DNA from: a virus | Reading direction: 5' to 3' (one strand) | IMG/VR virus record: IMGVR_UViG_3300020119_000010 | Location: 1-23,632 of that record | DNA: 23,632 bases | Part shown: positions 1-8,526 of the stretch, one piece after another | Layout: the number at the start of each line of letters is the position of its first letter | How positions within the stretch are numbered: position 1 is the stretch's first letter | Position numbers and translations under genes: made by a program | Notes under the pieces: model-generated | Database searches by the model: none | The model's input: only the letters and a program-made list of their open reading frames with translations | Told to the model about the DNA's origin: nothing

Positions 1-778
1 CTGCCCTGGTGTTACCTGCCAGCCCGCTGTAGTTAGCCGGTCCATAGTTGCCGTTGTTATATGCCTGCTGTGTAGCTACCCGCTGGATGGCAGGTGCAGC
101 TTGCATGAACTTCTGGTACGCACCTGTCTTGTATACAGTCCATGCGTTCAGTCCTTGTGACTGATAGATAGCATAGGCAGCCTTGGCAGATTGCAACGGA
201 TCAAATACGTTGGTTGGATACCAAGGGTTGCCCTGATGTACTGAGTTGATCTGAAACAGACCTTGATCAATGGTGCCGTTAGGATTGCTATGTGTTGCAC
301 TCGGGTTCCAACTTGACTCAGCCATACCAATAGCCATGAAGGTAGGCACAAGAGATTCAGGGAAGCCAGCAGCACGTATCACGTTAGCTACACCCTGAGC
401 ACCACCACCTCCCCAGTCACCTGAGTAGCCATTGTTACCTAGCGCACCGAAGTTAGGATCGTTCTGACCATATGCCTGACCAGCTGCCTGAGCCGCAGCT
501 TGAGCAGCAGCCTGTTGACGTGCGAACTCCTGCTGAGCAAGTGCAGCGGTACGTGCTTTCTGTTGTTCCTCTATAGCAATCGCGCCAGCAGTGGCGTTAG
601 CTGAGTCCGCTCTGATGGTGTTGAGTCGGTCGTAGTAAGGTTGATCCGACAGGGAGCCAGCAGTAGGGGAGATGGTGTCCTGAGCAGACTGCTGATTGTA
701 CTTCTCAGTGATCTGCTGGTCAGTCTTCTCCCACTCAAGTTTGTTCTTGTTGGGATCAAGTAGAGAAGGTGCAGTCAT
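1..778 (-). CDS. Virion-associated lytic transglycosylase / lysozyme-like protein (3' end beyond window)
   Basis: The reading frame is open from ATG 778 to the window edge, giving 259 visible residues with no stop. Residues 1-110 are hydrophilic and rich in Gln and Ala (QQAAAQAAAQAAGQ at about 88-101). Residues 128-225 look like a lysozyme-fold transglycosylase domain: GMAESSWNP at 151-159 carries the presumed catalytic Glu154, followed by GLFQIN at 173-178 and a closing NAWTVYKTGAY block at 211-221. This family cleaves the glycan strands of peptidoglycan. The start lies one base after the TGA of the 1576-aa gene (TGACATG). Position at the end of the internal-protein series, without a signal peptide or holin beside it, suggests a virion enzyme that opens the wall during DNA entry rather than an endolysin. 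The domain call is firm; the entry role is inferred from context. Confidence 0.85.
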   Translation of the reverse strand, partial: MTAPSLLDPNKNKLEWEKTDQQITEKYNQQSAQDTISPTAGSLSDQPYYDRLNTIRADSANATAGAIAIEEQQKARTAALAQQEFARQQAAAQAAAQAAGQAYGQNDPNFGALGNNGYSGDWGGGGAQGVANVIRAAGFPESLVPTFMAIGMAESSWNPSATHSNPNGTIDQGLFQINSVHQGNPWYPTNVFDPLQSAKAAYAIYQSQGLNAWTVYKTGAYQKFMQAAPAIQRVATQQAYNNGNYGPANYSGLAGNTRA

Positions 779-779
779 G

Positions 780-3700
780 TCACCCCCTCATCAAGTTGAA
801 TATATCTTTTGACTTGATGTCGTCCTTGATTTCGTTACGTGCGATCTTCCGGTAAGTAGGCCGGTCAGTGTTCTGGATGTTCAAACCAGTCATGAAGTTC
901 AACAGGTTCTGATTGAAGAGTGTATTCTTCTCGTTCTGTTCCATCGCACGTTGTGGGTCGATCTTACCTTCCGACAGGAGGGACTCAAGTGATCCCGAAG
1001 GTGAGTAGCCAGAGAGGTTAGCAATCTGATTGACAAAGGGAATCGACTTGTCAATCCATTCACCCTTGTCAGGGATGTAGTGCTCGGAGTTAAGCGGGTG
1101 TGAACCAGAGACAATTCCCCAAGGTGTCTGGATCAGGGGGTTCAACATGCCAGCTAGGTTCTCTCCCACGTCACCATTGAACATAGATGCCGCAGCCTCA
1201 GGAGACGAACCAAAGTCCATCAATGAACCGCTATCACCAGGCACATCACTTGCCCCGAACGGACCACCAAGAGTGTTCCTCAGGAAACTAGGATACATCT
1301 GGTTAGCAGGGAACTGATCCTGCATATCTTTAGGGTTACCACCTAGCATGACGTTTAAGTTGAACTGTGCCTTAGGTACTGACATGACACGCGCCGGATG
1401 AGTGAGGGTGGTCATGAACAAGGTAGGCATAGCCTGCTTGAACCATGAGTAATAAGGCACCACACGGCGTGCATACTTCTGCTCAAAGGATGTCAGCCCC
1501 TTCACGTCAGGGTGGAACTTCTGAATCCGAGCAGTCAATCCGTTGATCATGCTCTCCACTGAGTCATACTGACGCGACACCTTAGGATAAGACATGAGTC
1601 CAATCAGATGAGCAAGCCGCGTGTTATCGCTGGATGCTGTAGACACCTTGCCAGCAAACTCAATAGGTCGAGTGCTCTCGATAGCATTAGAAGCTCTGGT
1701 CAAAGCACTCTTACCTGTGGCTTTGAGGATGTCCTCAGCAGGACGGTAGTCAAGTAGCAGACCAGACTGATGAGCAAACCAGTATATCTGGTTGTTAGAG
1801 AGTGACTGCTTGCCACCCTTCAAGGACACGTCCATCAGTTTTCCTGTCGGCTTAGGCATGTCCTTGCCAGTCAGGATACCAAGACTCTTGTATGCCTCAT
1901 CTAGGTTACCAGATTTAAGTGCCTCTGAGAACCCACCATTAGCAGCCTGCACCTTAGCTGCACGTCTGTAGTGAAGAGGGTGGTTCCTTATCCCAAGGTC
2001 CAGACCATTCTGCAACACGTCACCAATGTAGTTCCTGACCTGATGACCTGGCCGGATGATGGTGGTACTCGTCTTCCACAAGGACAAGAAAGGATCGAGC
2101 CAGTCAGATACCAGCTTGTGATTGATCTTCGTGTTCACGTCAATCTCACGTGAGTACCTAGCGAACTGCTGAGCAGCTTCCTTCGGATAGTACATGTCAG
2201 TGTCAATCACATGCGACAGGTCGGAGTGTCCTTGCGTCCTACTGATCTTGATGTACCCTGGCTTAGCTACCTTGCTACCAAACTCCTTTGTGAAGTACCG
2301 ACCGATACCTGACCTGGCAGCCAGTTCCATCTGAGCGTTGTGCATGTTGGCCAAGAACTGCCAGGGGTTATCAATGTCAGTCCACTCACGCCACTGCTCA
2401 GGTACCTCAAGGTTGTTGTCCTTGGGTCGGTAGCTCTGCTTCACACCATGCTTGTGCATGATTCCATTGATCGTCTCAGGATCAAGTGACTCCCGGAACA
2501 TGGCAGTGTCGCCCCACGAGTTGACACCCTTACTCATAGAGATGGCATCAGGTGACACAATGAGCAGGTCGTCATAAGCAGCAGCTTGCTCAGGTGTCAG
2601 GCCCTTCTTACCTTTGCCAGTGCGGAGAGCTTCAAAGGCAGTCTGTGCATCAGGTAGCGCGTGCTTAGCTTGAGCCTTGTCAATGACCGCCGCATATTTT
2701 CCAGCCGCATCTCCGAAGTGGTTAAGCTGTCCACGTCCCACAGCAAAGAAGTTGCCTTGACCATAGCCACCTGAGAAACGTGACAAGAAGCCGTGTAGCA
2801 ACTTACGGAAGAAGCCATCAGCTGTGAACCCAACAAGCTCATTGACTGGCACACCTTGTGCAGCACCGGCAGCTTGAATGGTGGTGATGGTTGAGTTCGC
2901 ATTAGTCTGTGTGGCCTGTCGAGCTTGCTGTGATGTACCAGCAGGCTTTGCCTTACCTGGCTGTGCCTTGCTACTAGAGTTCCACGTAGTAGAGTTAGCC
3001 TGCACATGACTATTTCTGGCTGTGCTCCTTGCTGTCGTCACATCAATGGCAGGGACATCACTAGCCATGCGTGCGTTAGCAGCGTGAGAAGCTACAGCAG
3101 CAGCACCAGCAGACGCACCACGCTCACGTACCAGTCGAGTTACCTCCTGGTTCACATGAGCAATGTCATCCATGCTGTCACCGATGCCCACCTCAGGATC
3201 ATTCAACCTGCGGACGACATCATCTGCTACCTCTTCACCTACCTGCTTGCCGATGACAGCATCACGTGTCTTGAAGGTCATCTCATTGTTGAGCATCTTC
3301 TTGTATAGCTCATCACGAGATGCCCACATGCCCTCAGCATTACGCCGAGCACGTGTACCGATAGATGAAATCTCTTGACCTGTCCAATGAGCACCAGGCT
3401 TAGCCGACAGGGCGGCAGCTATTTCTCTGATGGCCTTCTCTGAGTCGGTAACACCTGACTGGACGAGCGCGATTGTCTTGGCAGCAGCGGTGAGTTGAGA
3501 GCTAATGGGGATGTTTCGCTGGGTGAACTGCATATCTCGCAGGACTTTAGGAGGCAGGGCCTTCCACACATCTGTCGTACTGAGCCTATACGTGTTCCCA
3601 CTAGCACTAATCTCCGGGTATATCCCCTTCGCAATGTTCTCAGCCTCATGTGCTTCAAGCCTAGTCATGACCGTAGCCATCTTAGCTTGAGCTAGTTGCT

Positions 3701-5510
3701 CCCCTTTGAGCCCTGCTGCTGTCAGTTCATCATTCGTCTGCTTGACTACAGAGGCAGCATGACTCCACTGCGAACGCATATCAAGTCGAGCAGGCTCAGT
3801 GATCTTCCTGCCGTTCTGCAACACCTCGATAGGTTCAGTACCAGTGACAGTACGAGTGGCCTCATGAAGTGTAGCGTCAGTATCATTGGCGATCTGACGT
3901 GACACGTCCTCCACTGCTGCCTGAGGATGCTTACCTGCTGATGCAATGGCAGCGTTAATCTCAGGGCTTGGTGTCCCCTTAGGTGAGGTGACTTTACCGC
4001 CACGAGGTGTGTGAGGTGACGAGTCGCCATACAGAGCCTTGTATGCAGCCTTCTCATCTTGGCCGTACATGTATGCAGCAGCACGTGCCCTGTTAGCACG
4101 CACGTCCATCTCATTGGCATGGACCTCACGTGCTGCTGACCATGCGCTAGCTCGTGACTCAATCTGAGCAGGGGTCAGATTAGATTTGATAGGCTGTGTG
4201 GTAGCGGGTACCTCATCAACGATGTCAGCCACACCTTGATTGACCTGTGCCCTGTCGGCTTCCTGATTCAACTTGCGGCTGAGCTTCATCGCATTCTTGG
4301 ACGGAGGTCCAGCAGCGGCAGCTTCCTTCACCACATTGCGTAACTCAGGTGACCAACTCATTGGTATAGCAGCGACTTGATTCATTTCTCTCTGAGTGAA
4401 CAAGCCACGTGGAGCCCTACCGGCGACAGGTGTAGCCTCTTGAGCTACGTCCTCTGCCACCTTAGGTGCTACACTGGTCAAGTCACCTTTGCCGAACAGA
4501 CCTAACTGCTGTTCGCCTGCTTGCGCCGCAGCAGTAGGTCCGTTCAACCCCACACGTCGCAACTGTCGTGGGTCAGTTGCGGCGAAACTCTTTAGGTCAT
4601 CTCCCATCTTTTGTAGATCGAAGGCAGGAGCAGGCGCTTTCGGCCCCGCATCGGACAACCTATATGTATCACGTCCGAGTTCATCGAACAACGGGATTGT
4701 TTCAGGTGCCGTGCGTGGTGCGCCAAGCGTATCAGCCACAGACTGAAATGAGTTTCCACCATGTGCACTACCTGTGCTTGGCATACCGGGCAAGGGAGGT
4801 TGAGTCCCTCTACTTACCCGATTCATATTTGGCATACCAAGGTTGGCAGTGTTGCCAGCTTGTGCGCGCTTAGCATGTGACCGGGAGGCTACATTAGCTG
4901 CTGTCTGAGCAGCTTGTTGTGCAGGAGTTAAGCCAGGTGTGTTTGCAGCTATAGCATCAGCAGCACTTGTAGCCTCAGGGACTGCATGACCTATCTCTTT
5001 CTCAGCAGCAGTGACGAACTCTCCACCAGTAAGAGACTTTGCACCCTTTTGTGCAGCCTTACCTAGCCAACCAAGAGGTACAATGTTGAGAGGATCAAGA
5101 GCTACGTCACCAATGAACCCAACAAGACCCTTCGCCCAGTCAGCTGTTTCAGTACCACCGATCTTGTCACTCATGTCAATGACATCACGAGTGCTGGTCT
5201 TATCTATACCCGACAGGCCAGCCCACAAGGACTCAAGTGGATTGTCTGTGTTCGGGTCAGGATCAATGGTGTCCTTGACCAGGTTACGAACGGCGTACCC
5301 ACCGCGTGACAACACATCACCAATGCGAGAGATGATGCCAGGATCATTGTCTACAGGATCAGGAGCAGGCATACTCGACAGGTCGAACTTGTCCCAAGGG
5401 TTAGCTGCGTTGGGATCATACCTCTTTTTGCCCGCACCTGTACTAGCCTGTGCAGCAGCTAGTCTAGCTAGTGCCTGCGCAAGGTGAGTGAAGTTCTCCT
5501 GATTAGCCAC
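780..5510 (-). CDS. Very large internal virion / DNA-ejection protein candidate (1576 aa)
   Basis: Starts at GTG 5510, inside the TAGTG junction, with an AGAGAAG ribosome-site-like run upstream. The N-terminal half is low-complexity, rich in Ala, Thr and Gln and probably extended or helical; residues about 130-155 hold a mildly hydrophobic GFIGDVALDPLNIVPLGW stretch. From about residue 895 the sequence becomes more ordered, with FFRKLLHGFLSRF, IIRPGHQVRNYIGD (about 1150) and ARRVVPYYSWFKQAMP (about 1346). The last segment resembles a basic-aromatic-proline segment I associate with large phage internal and polyvalent proteins. Size and position, after adaptor and nozzle and before the transglycosylase, match the gp16-type inner-core protein of short-tailed phages. 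I see no catalytic motif within it. A tape-measure role is the alternative, but no tail-tube or chaperone genes are present. Confidence 0.7.
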   Translation of the reverse strand: MANQENFTHLAQALARLAAAQASTGAGKKRYDPNAANPWDKFDLSSMPAPDPVDNDPGIISRIGDVLSRGGYAVRNLVKDTIDPDPNTDNPLESLWAGLSGIDKTSTRDVIDMSDKIGGTETADWAKGLVGFIGDVALDPLNIVPLGWLGKAAQKGAKSLTGGEFVTAAEKEIGHAVPEATSAADAIAANTPGLTPAQQAAQTAANVASRSHAKRAQAGNTANLGMPNMNRVSRGTQPPLPGMPSTGSAHGGNSFQSVADTLGAPRTAPETIPLFDELGRDTYRLSDAGPKAPAPAFDLQKMGDDLKSFAATDPRQLRRVGLNGPTAAAQAGEQQLGLFGKGDLTSVAPKVAEDVAQEATPVAGRAPRGLFTQREMNQVAAIPMSWSPELRNVVKEAAAAGPPSKNAMKLSRKLNQEADRAQVNQGVADIVDEVPATTQPIKSNLTPAQIESRASAWSAAREVHANEMDVRANRARAAAYMYGQDEKAAYKALYGDSSPHTPRGGKVTSPKGTPSPEINAAIASAGKHPQAAVEDVSRQIANDTDATLHEATRTVTGTEPIEVLQNGRKITEPARLDMRSQWSHAASVVKQTNDELTAAGLKGEQLAQAKMATVMTRLEAHEAENIAKGIYPEISASGNTYRLSTTDVWKALPPKVLRDMQFTQRNIPISSQLTAAAKTIALVQSGVTDSEKAIREIAAALSAKPGAHWTGQEISSIGTRARRNAEGMWASRDELYKKMLNNEMTFKTRDAVIGKQVGEEVADDVVRRLNDPEVGIGDSMDDIAHVNQEVTRLVRERGASAGAAAVASHAANARMASDVPAIDVTTARSTARNSHVQANSTTWNSSSKAQPGKAKPAGTSQQARQATQTNANSTITTIQAAGAAQGVPVNELVGFTADGFFRKLLHGFLSRFSGGYGQGNFFAVGRGQLNHFGDAAGKYAAVIDKAQAKHALPDAQTAFEALRTGKGKKGLTPEQAAAYDDLLIVSPDAISMSKGVNSWGDTAMFRESLDPETINGIMHKHGVKQSYRPKDNNLEVPEQWREWTDIDNPWQFLANMHNAQMELAARSGIGRYFTKEFGSKVAKPGYIKISRTQGHSDLSHVIDTDMYYPKEAAQQFARYSREIDVNTKINHKLVSDWLDPFLSLWKTSTTIIRPGHQVRNYIGDVLQNGLDLGIRNHPLHYRRAAKVQAANGGFSEALKSGNLDEAYKSLGILTGKDMPKPTGKLMDVSLKGGKQSLSNNQIYWFAHQSGLLLDYRPAEDILKATGKSALTRASNAIESTRPIEFAGKVSTASSDNTRLAHLIGLMSYPKVSRQYDSVESMINGLTARIQKFHPDVKGLTSFEQKYARRVVPYYSWFKQAMPTLFMTTLTHPARVMSVPKAQFNLNVMLGGNPKDMQDQFPANQMYPSFLRNTLGGPFGASDVPGDSGSLMDFGSSPEAAASMFNGDVGENLAGMLNPLIQTPWGIVSGSHPLNSEHYIPDKGEWIDKSIPFVNQIANLSGYSPSGSLESLLSEGKIDPQRAMEQNEKNTLFNQNLLNFMTGLNIQNTDRPTYRKIARNEIKDDIKSKDIFNLMRG

Positions 5511-5647
5511 TACTGCGCCGCTTCTCTGGCGCTGGCCACAAACTCCCTAGCTGCTGCGTTAAGTGTTCCCGGAGGCACATCAATGCCGAGCGACTGAGCT
5601 TGCTGAGTAATCCACTGAGCGAACTCAAGTGCCGTATAGGGATTGAG
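5510..5647 (-). CDS. Coding-like 45-codon continuation after in-frame TAA (readthrough tail, broken gene end or tiny gene)
   Basis: Immediately after the TAA (5650-5648) of the 494-aa gene, the same frame stays open for 45 codons and ends at TAG 5512-5510. The peptide reads like real protein: LNPYTALEFAQWITQQAQSL, then GIDVPPGTLNAAAREF and VASAREAAQ. Its stop shares a base with the GTG of the next gene (TAGTG), the arrangement used elsewhere in this cluster at 9377. No ATG, GTG or TTG occurs in frame before a GTG at 5578, which has no ribosome site. So the segment is either reached by reading through TAA, or is the end of a gene cut by a recent nonsense change or sequencing error, or starts at an unusual codon. 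Without it, this 137-base stretch would be the longest gap in an otherwise gapless cluster. Confidence 0.5.
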   Translation of the reverse strand, partial: LNPYTALEFAQWITQQAQSLGIDVPPGTLNAAAREFVASAREAAQ

Positions 5648-7132
5648 TTAAGGATCAGATTCCTGTCCAAGGTTAGTCTGACGGTATTGTTCAAAGGCAT
5701 CTGCGATCTTCGCTACAGTCTGCTGAGAAAGCTCTTCGTCACCTGTACCATTGATCAAGATGCCGAGAGCACGTGATGCACCTGGGTAGTTACTCATGTC
5801 GAAGTTACCTTGGCCACCAGCCTTAGCTTGAGCAGCCATAGCATCGACATTCAGGTTACCGATAGCAAGTTCATTCTCCCAGTCCTGCTGCAACTCACCT
5901 TGTGCCGTGTTATGCAGAGCCATCTGATTCCCGAACAACTGTTGAATCTGATCTGCTTCCATACCTTGACCCTGCAAGCTGTAACCTGCATTGGCCCGCT
6001 GTGCTTCAAGGTCACGATTGGCAAGTGTCTGTGCCAGTTCAAGTGCAGTGGTGCTCTGCTGACCTGATGCATTAGCCTTGTTGATGTCAATGTTGGCTAG
6101 TAGATTCAGCAGTTGTGAATCTAAATCTTGCTGTGCACCAATGCCAGCACCCTCTTTAAGTAACCCGAACTGTGAGTCGTAGTTACCTTGCGCTAGCTTC
6201 TGCGAATCATAGAACTGCTGCTGTGATTCCGTACCTGCCGCAGCCTGATCTTGTGCATATGCCTGATTGTTGGCACCCTGCTGCAACATCTCGGGGGCAC
6301 TTGTTTCAAGTCCGAGAGCACCAAGTTGCTGGCCGACATTAGCATTAGCCGACTGCTGGTTCTCAGCTATGTCAGCTTGCTGGGCTTCACCTCTGGTGGC
6401 CTGCTCAGCCTTTGTCTGATCATACCTTTGGGCTGTCTCCGCTGCCTTTGCCGCAATGTCTTTGACAAAGTTGTCGTATAGTCCCTTGGTAGCTTCCTTG
6501 CTGGTTGCACCTTGAGCCTGAGCATTTGTTCGAGCAATGTCAAATGCTGCAAGGTAAGGGGCGAAGGCGTCGGCTGCGATCTTCTTTGCTTGTTCAGTGA
6601 AGTCACGCATCTCCACAGTAGGGATATTGAAGTTGTACGCCCCAGGTGCCTCAGGCATACCATAAGGGTTGTCACCTAAGCCAGGAATGTTATACCCTAT
6701 ATTGCCAGGTCCCTGAGGTTTGACTGCCGTACCTACACGTGGAGGTGTCTTACCAAAGGTGCCACCACCACCAGGTACGCTGGCACCTGATCCCGGACGG
6801 CCTGTACCGAAACCAGTTCTACCTTGAGGCTGAGGTACGTTACCAGTAGGTCCAGCCCAGTTACCTAGTGCTCCACTACCTAGAATCTCACCAGGGATGT
6901 CGCGGTTGGGATCATCCCAAATGGACCCCTGACCAATGGTGGTGTTGACTCCGATACTTGAGCGTGGCTGAGCTAGTCCGACAGGGTTCTTCATCTGACC
7001 GTTATTGGCCAGAATCATGTTGCCGCGTGCCTTGATGTTAGGTGTGGCAGTGCCTAACTGGTACGCCCTGATGTCAGCTGGACTGAACCCGTTGTTCTGT
7101 AGCCACTTGACCTGTGTGGCATTGAGGTCCAT
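5648..7132 (-). CDS. Gln/Ala-rich internal virion protein candidate (494 aa)
   Basis: Start ATG 7132 overlaps the previous stop as TAATG. After a short helical N-terminus (WLQNNGFSPADIRAYQ at 10-25), residues about 60-165 are rich in Gly, Pro and Asn and probably flexible. Residues about 170-450 are strongly Ala/Gln-rich and helical, with few Cys or Trp, as in podoviral internal proteins. The C-terminal part (SRALGILINGTGDEELSQQT) looks folded. By order it would correspond to a gp15-like inner-core protein between a smaller helical protein and the 1576-aa protein, but I recognise no family signature. The frame continues past its TAA for 45 more codons, so the natural protein may be about 540 residues. 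Confidence 0.6.
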   Translation of the reverse strand: MDLNATQVKWLQNNGFSPADIRAYQLGTATPNIKARGNMILANNGQMKNPVGLAQPRSSIGVNTTIGQGSIWDDPNRDIPGEILGSGALGNWAGPTGNVPQPQGRTGFGTGRPGSGASVPGGGGTFGKTPPRVGTAVKPQGPGNIGYNIPGLGDNPYGMPEAPGAYNFNIPTVEMRDFTEQAKKIAADAFAPYLAAFDIARTNAQAQGATSKEATKGLYDNFVKDIAAKAAETAQRYDQTKAEQATRGEAQQADIAENQQSANANVGQQLGALGLETSAPEMLQQGANNQAYAQDQAAAGTESQQQFYDSQKLAQGNYDSQFGLLKEGAGIGAQQDLDSQLLNLLANIDINKANASGQQSTTALELAQTLANRDLEAQRANAGYSLQGQGMEADQIQQLFGNQMALHNTAQGELQQDWENELAIGNLNVDAMAAQAKAGGQGNFDMSNYPGASRALGILINGTGDEELSQQTVAKIADAFEQYRQTNLGQESDP

Positions 7133-8028
7133 TAGCCAACCTTCTCACGTGTGATCTGCTTTCCACCTGTGCCCTGAGGCACCTCACCCAAGGTGATGGC
7201 ATACTTGGCAGCGATCTTGTTGACTGCATCTGTCAACGCTGCCTTGTCCATTGCATCCTGCTGACCAGTGAACGCATTCTTGGCCACGTCTTGTGTGTCC
7301 GTGCTTTCCTTGCGTCCCTGCAACAGGGTGTTGAGCCTGTCGGTGAAGTCGTTCCCGATGTCATTCTGAGCCTGAGCAAACATACCAGACCGGAGGACAC
7401 CGCGCCCTGCGAAGTCGTTCTCGTTGCCGTACAGAGCCTCGCCATATGCTCCCTGCGAGGGATCAAGTGACCATGCCTCATCTGCACCAGCACCGGCGAC
7501 AAGTCCCTGAGGTGCAGCAAATCTCTTGGCTTGTGCCTTAGGCAGGAAGCCCATACGTCGCTTGGCATCACCAAACTGACGGTCGTACTGATCACGTACC
7601 AATTTCTGCTGAGCAAGGAAGTCAGCCTTAGCACGTGCCAGATCAGCTACCGTCTTCTGATACCCAAGGTCTTGTTTGGCATCAGGAATGTCGATGGTTT
7701 CCATCACAGGTGGAGGGGGAGCAGGTGCTACATAAGGTGTAGCTACACCACCACCGCCACCTCCACCTCCACCATCACTTGAGCCACCACCGCCATCACC
7801 TCCGCCTCCACCGCCACCACAACTACCACTATCATCGTAGTAGATAGGTTGAGGCTTGGGACGGTTATATGTAGCGATGGCTTTCTTCTGAGGTGGAGGC
7901 TTCTGTACTGTCCCTAAACCAAAGCCACTACTAAAGCCACTACCTATACCTATACTAGCTGCTGGCTTAGGTGCAGCAGTACCACGTGCCTTTTTACTAC
8001 TCAAACCAAAGTCAAACATGGCAGGCAT
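7132..8028 (-). CDS. Gly-rich, then helical, virion protein candidate (298 aa)
   Basis: Start ATG 8028 forms TAATG with the 30-aa gene above it and has a GGAGG ribosome site eight bases upstream, which favours it over the ATG three codons later. Residues 1-68 are basic and Pro-rich. Residues 71-94 are nearly all Gly, with a few Ser and Asp, followed by a Pro-rich linker (APAPPPP at 101-107). Residues about 115-300 are helical and charged, with GRGVLRSGMFAQAQNDI near 206-222, a pattern I loosely associate with phage structural proteins. The Gly-rich linker separates a basic arm from the helical body. Its place just before the large internal proteins suggests a virion component, perhaps ejected. 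No family assigned. Confidence 0.6.
   Translation of the reverse strand: MPAMFDFGLSSKKARGTAAPKPAASIGIGSGFSSGFGLGTVQKPPPQKKAIATYNRPKPQPIYYDDSGSCGGGGGGGDGGGGSSDGGGGGGGGGVATPYVAPAPPPPVMETIDIPDAKQDLGYQKTVADLARAKADFLAQQKLVRDQYDRQFGDAKRRMGFLPKAQAKRFAAPQGLVAGAGADEAWSLDPSQGAYGEALYGNENDFAGRGVLRSGMFAQAQNDIGNDFTDRLNTLLQGRKESTDTQDVAKNAFTGQQDAMDKAALTDAVNKIAAKYAITLGEVPQGTGGKQITREKVG
7747..7821 (-). repeat. Poly-glycine coding tract
   Basis: Imperfect GGN-codon repeat (seen as CCACCNCC runs on the plus strand) encoding residues 70-94 of the 298-aa protein, with interruptions of Ser and Asp. Such tracts change length easily by slippage, so the linker may vary among relatives. Confidence 0.7.
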
Positions 8029-8120
8029 TAGACGTGCCTCCGGTAGCCTACCAGTGCCAGGAACAACAGAATCGTTGTCTCAATGGCAATGACGAGAATC
8101 AGAATCTGAGTCCAGTCCAT
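8028..8120 (-). CDS. 30-aa single-span membrane peptide
   Basis: A short ORF fills the space between the 133-aa and 298-aa genes. It begins at ATG 8120, one base after the previous TGA (TGACATG), behind a GGAAGGA ribosome site nine bases upstream. It ends in a TAATG junction with the next gene. The product begins MDWTQILILVIAIETT, is hydrophobic over about residues 5-24, and ends with basic GYRRHV, which by the positive-inside rule would place the C-terminus in the cytoplasm. Its first residues resemble those of the 125-aa membrane protein starting at 19616 (MDWWQALILI). Function unknown; a small holin-like or entry-related membrane peptide is possible. The exact fit at both ends makes it likely to be translated. 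Confidence 0.7.
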   Translation of the reverse strand: MDWTQILILVIAIETTILLFLALVGYRRHV

Positions 8121-8121
8121 G

Positions 8122-8523
8122 TCACACAGTCCTTCCGTCTGGTCCCCAGTCAACACCGTAAACATTACGTAGCCTACGGGGATTCATGGAAAAGTTCTGT
8201 TGGGTGCGGTCATACTGCTGATAGTCGTCGTAGGTATGACCCTTGTACTGATTAGGACTCTTGTACTCTTTGGGAATGTACCGAGGAATCCTGTCGTTGT
8301 TACCTCGTACTAGACTCCTGGTGTAGTCAGTACCCTTTTGACCCTCATGTTCATAGGCATTGTGATCTGTCTTATCTCCTGGAACACGCGGAGAGGCAGT
8401 ATACTCATGTCCACCACGAGGGTTAGAGCCCTGGTAACCTCTACCACCTGTCGTAGGAGGTTTCTTACCACCAGTCCTACGCCTAACCGCAGCCTGAGCA
8501 ATTTGTCGAGACGTGATACTCAT
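8122..8523 (-). CDS. Small basic protein with ITSRQ motif (133 aa)
   Basis: Starts at ATG 8523, three bases after the stop of the 192-aa gene, with an AGGACGG ribosome-site-like run upstream. It is rich in Arg, Gly, Asn and Tyr and looks largely disordered; the C-terminal half (DDYQQYDRTQQNF, then RRLRNVYGVDWG) may fold. Residues 3-12 (ITSRQIAQAA) match a segment in the 192-aa protein encoded just upstream. It lies in the block between nozzle and internal proteins, so a minor virion or DNA-binding role is plausible. No known family recognised. Confidence 0.55.
   Translation of the reverse strand: MSITSRQIAQAAVRRRTGGKKPPTTGGRGYQGSNPRGGHEYTASPRVPGDKTDHNAYEHEGQKGTDYTRSLVRGNNDRIPRYIPKEYKSPNQYKGHTYDDYQQYDRTQQNFSMNPRRLRNVYGVDWGPDGRTV
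8488..8517 (-). repeat. Direct repeat copy B (ITSRQIAQAA coding)
   Basis: Thirty bases that match 9001-9030 at 26 positions in the same orientation and reading frame. They encode the start of the 133-aa protein. The mismatches cluster around the V/I codon. Confidence 0.7.
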
Positions 8524-8526
8524 AGC

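Noticed and set aside
148-759. Two short minus-strand ORFs (148-375 and 571-759)
   Set aside because: They lie in other frames of the transglycosylase gene, which stays open across the whole stretch with clear domain motifs.
2597-4162. Minus-strand ORFs at 2597-3007, 3419-3658 and 3746-4162
   Set aside because: They are out-of-frame shadows within the 1576-aa gene, with unlikely composition and no ribosome sites considered good.
5011-5487. Plus-strand ORF of 158 codons
   Set aside because: It is antisense to the start of the 1576-aa gene. All convincing genes are on the minus strand, and its composition mirrors the sense codons.
5503-5700. Minus-strand 65-codon ORF across the 494-aa gene end
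   Set aside because: Different frame from the protein-like continuation; its composition (many Leu, Arg, Ser) looks like a shadow, and it runs past the GTG of the next gene.
7741-7824. CCACCNCC repeats considered as a CRISPR-like or regulatory repeat
   Set aside because: They are explained by poly-glycine codons in the 298-aa gene, with no spacers.
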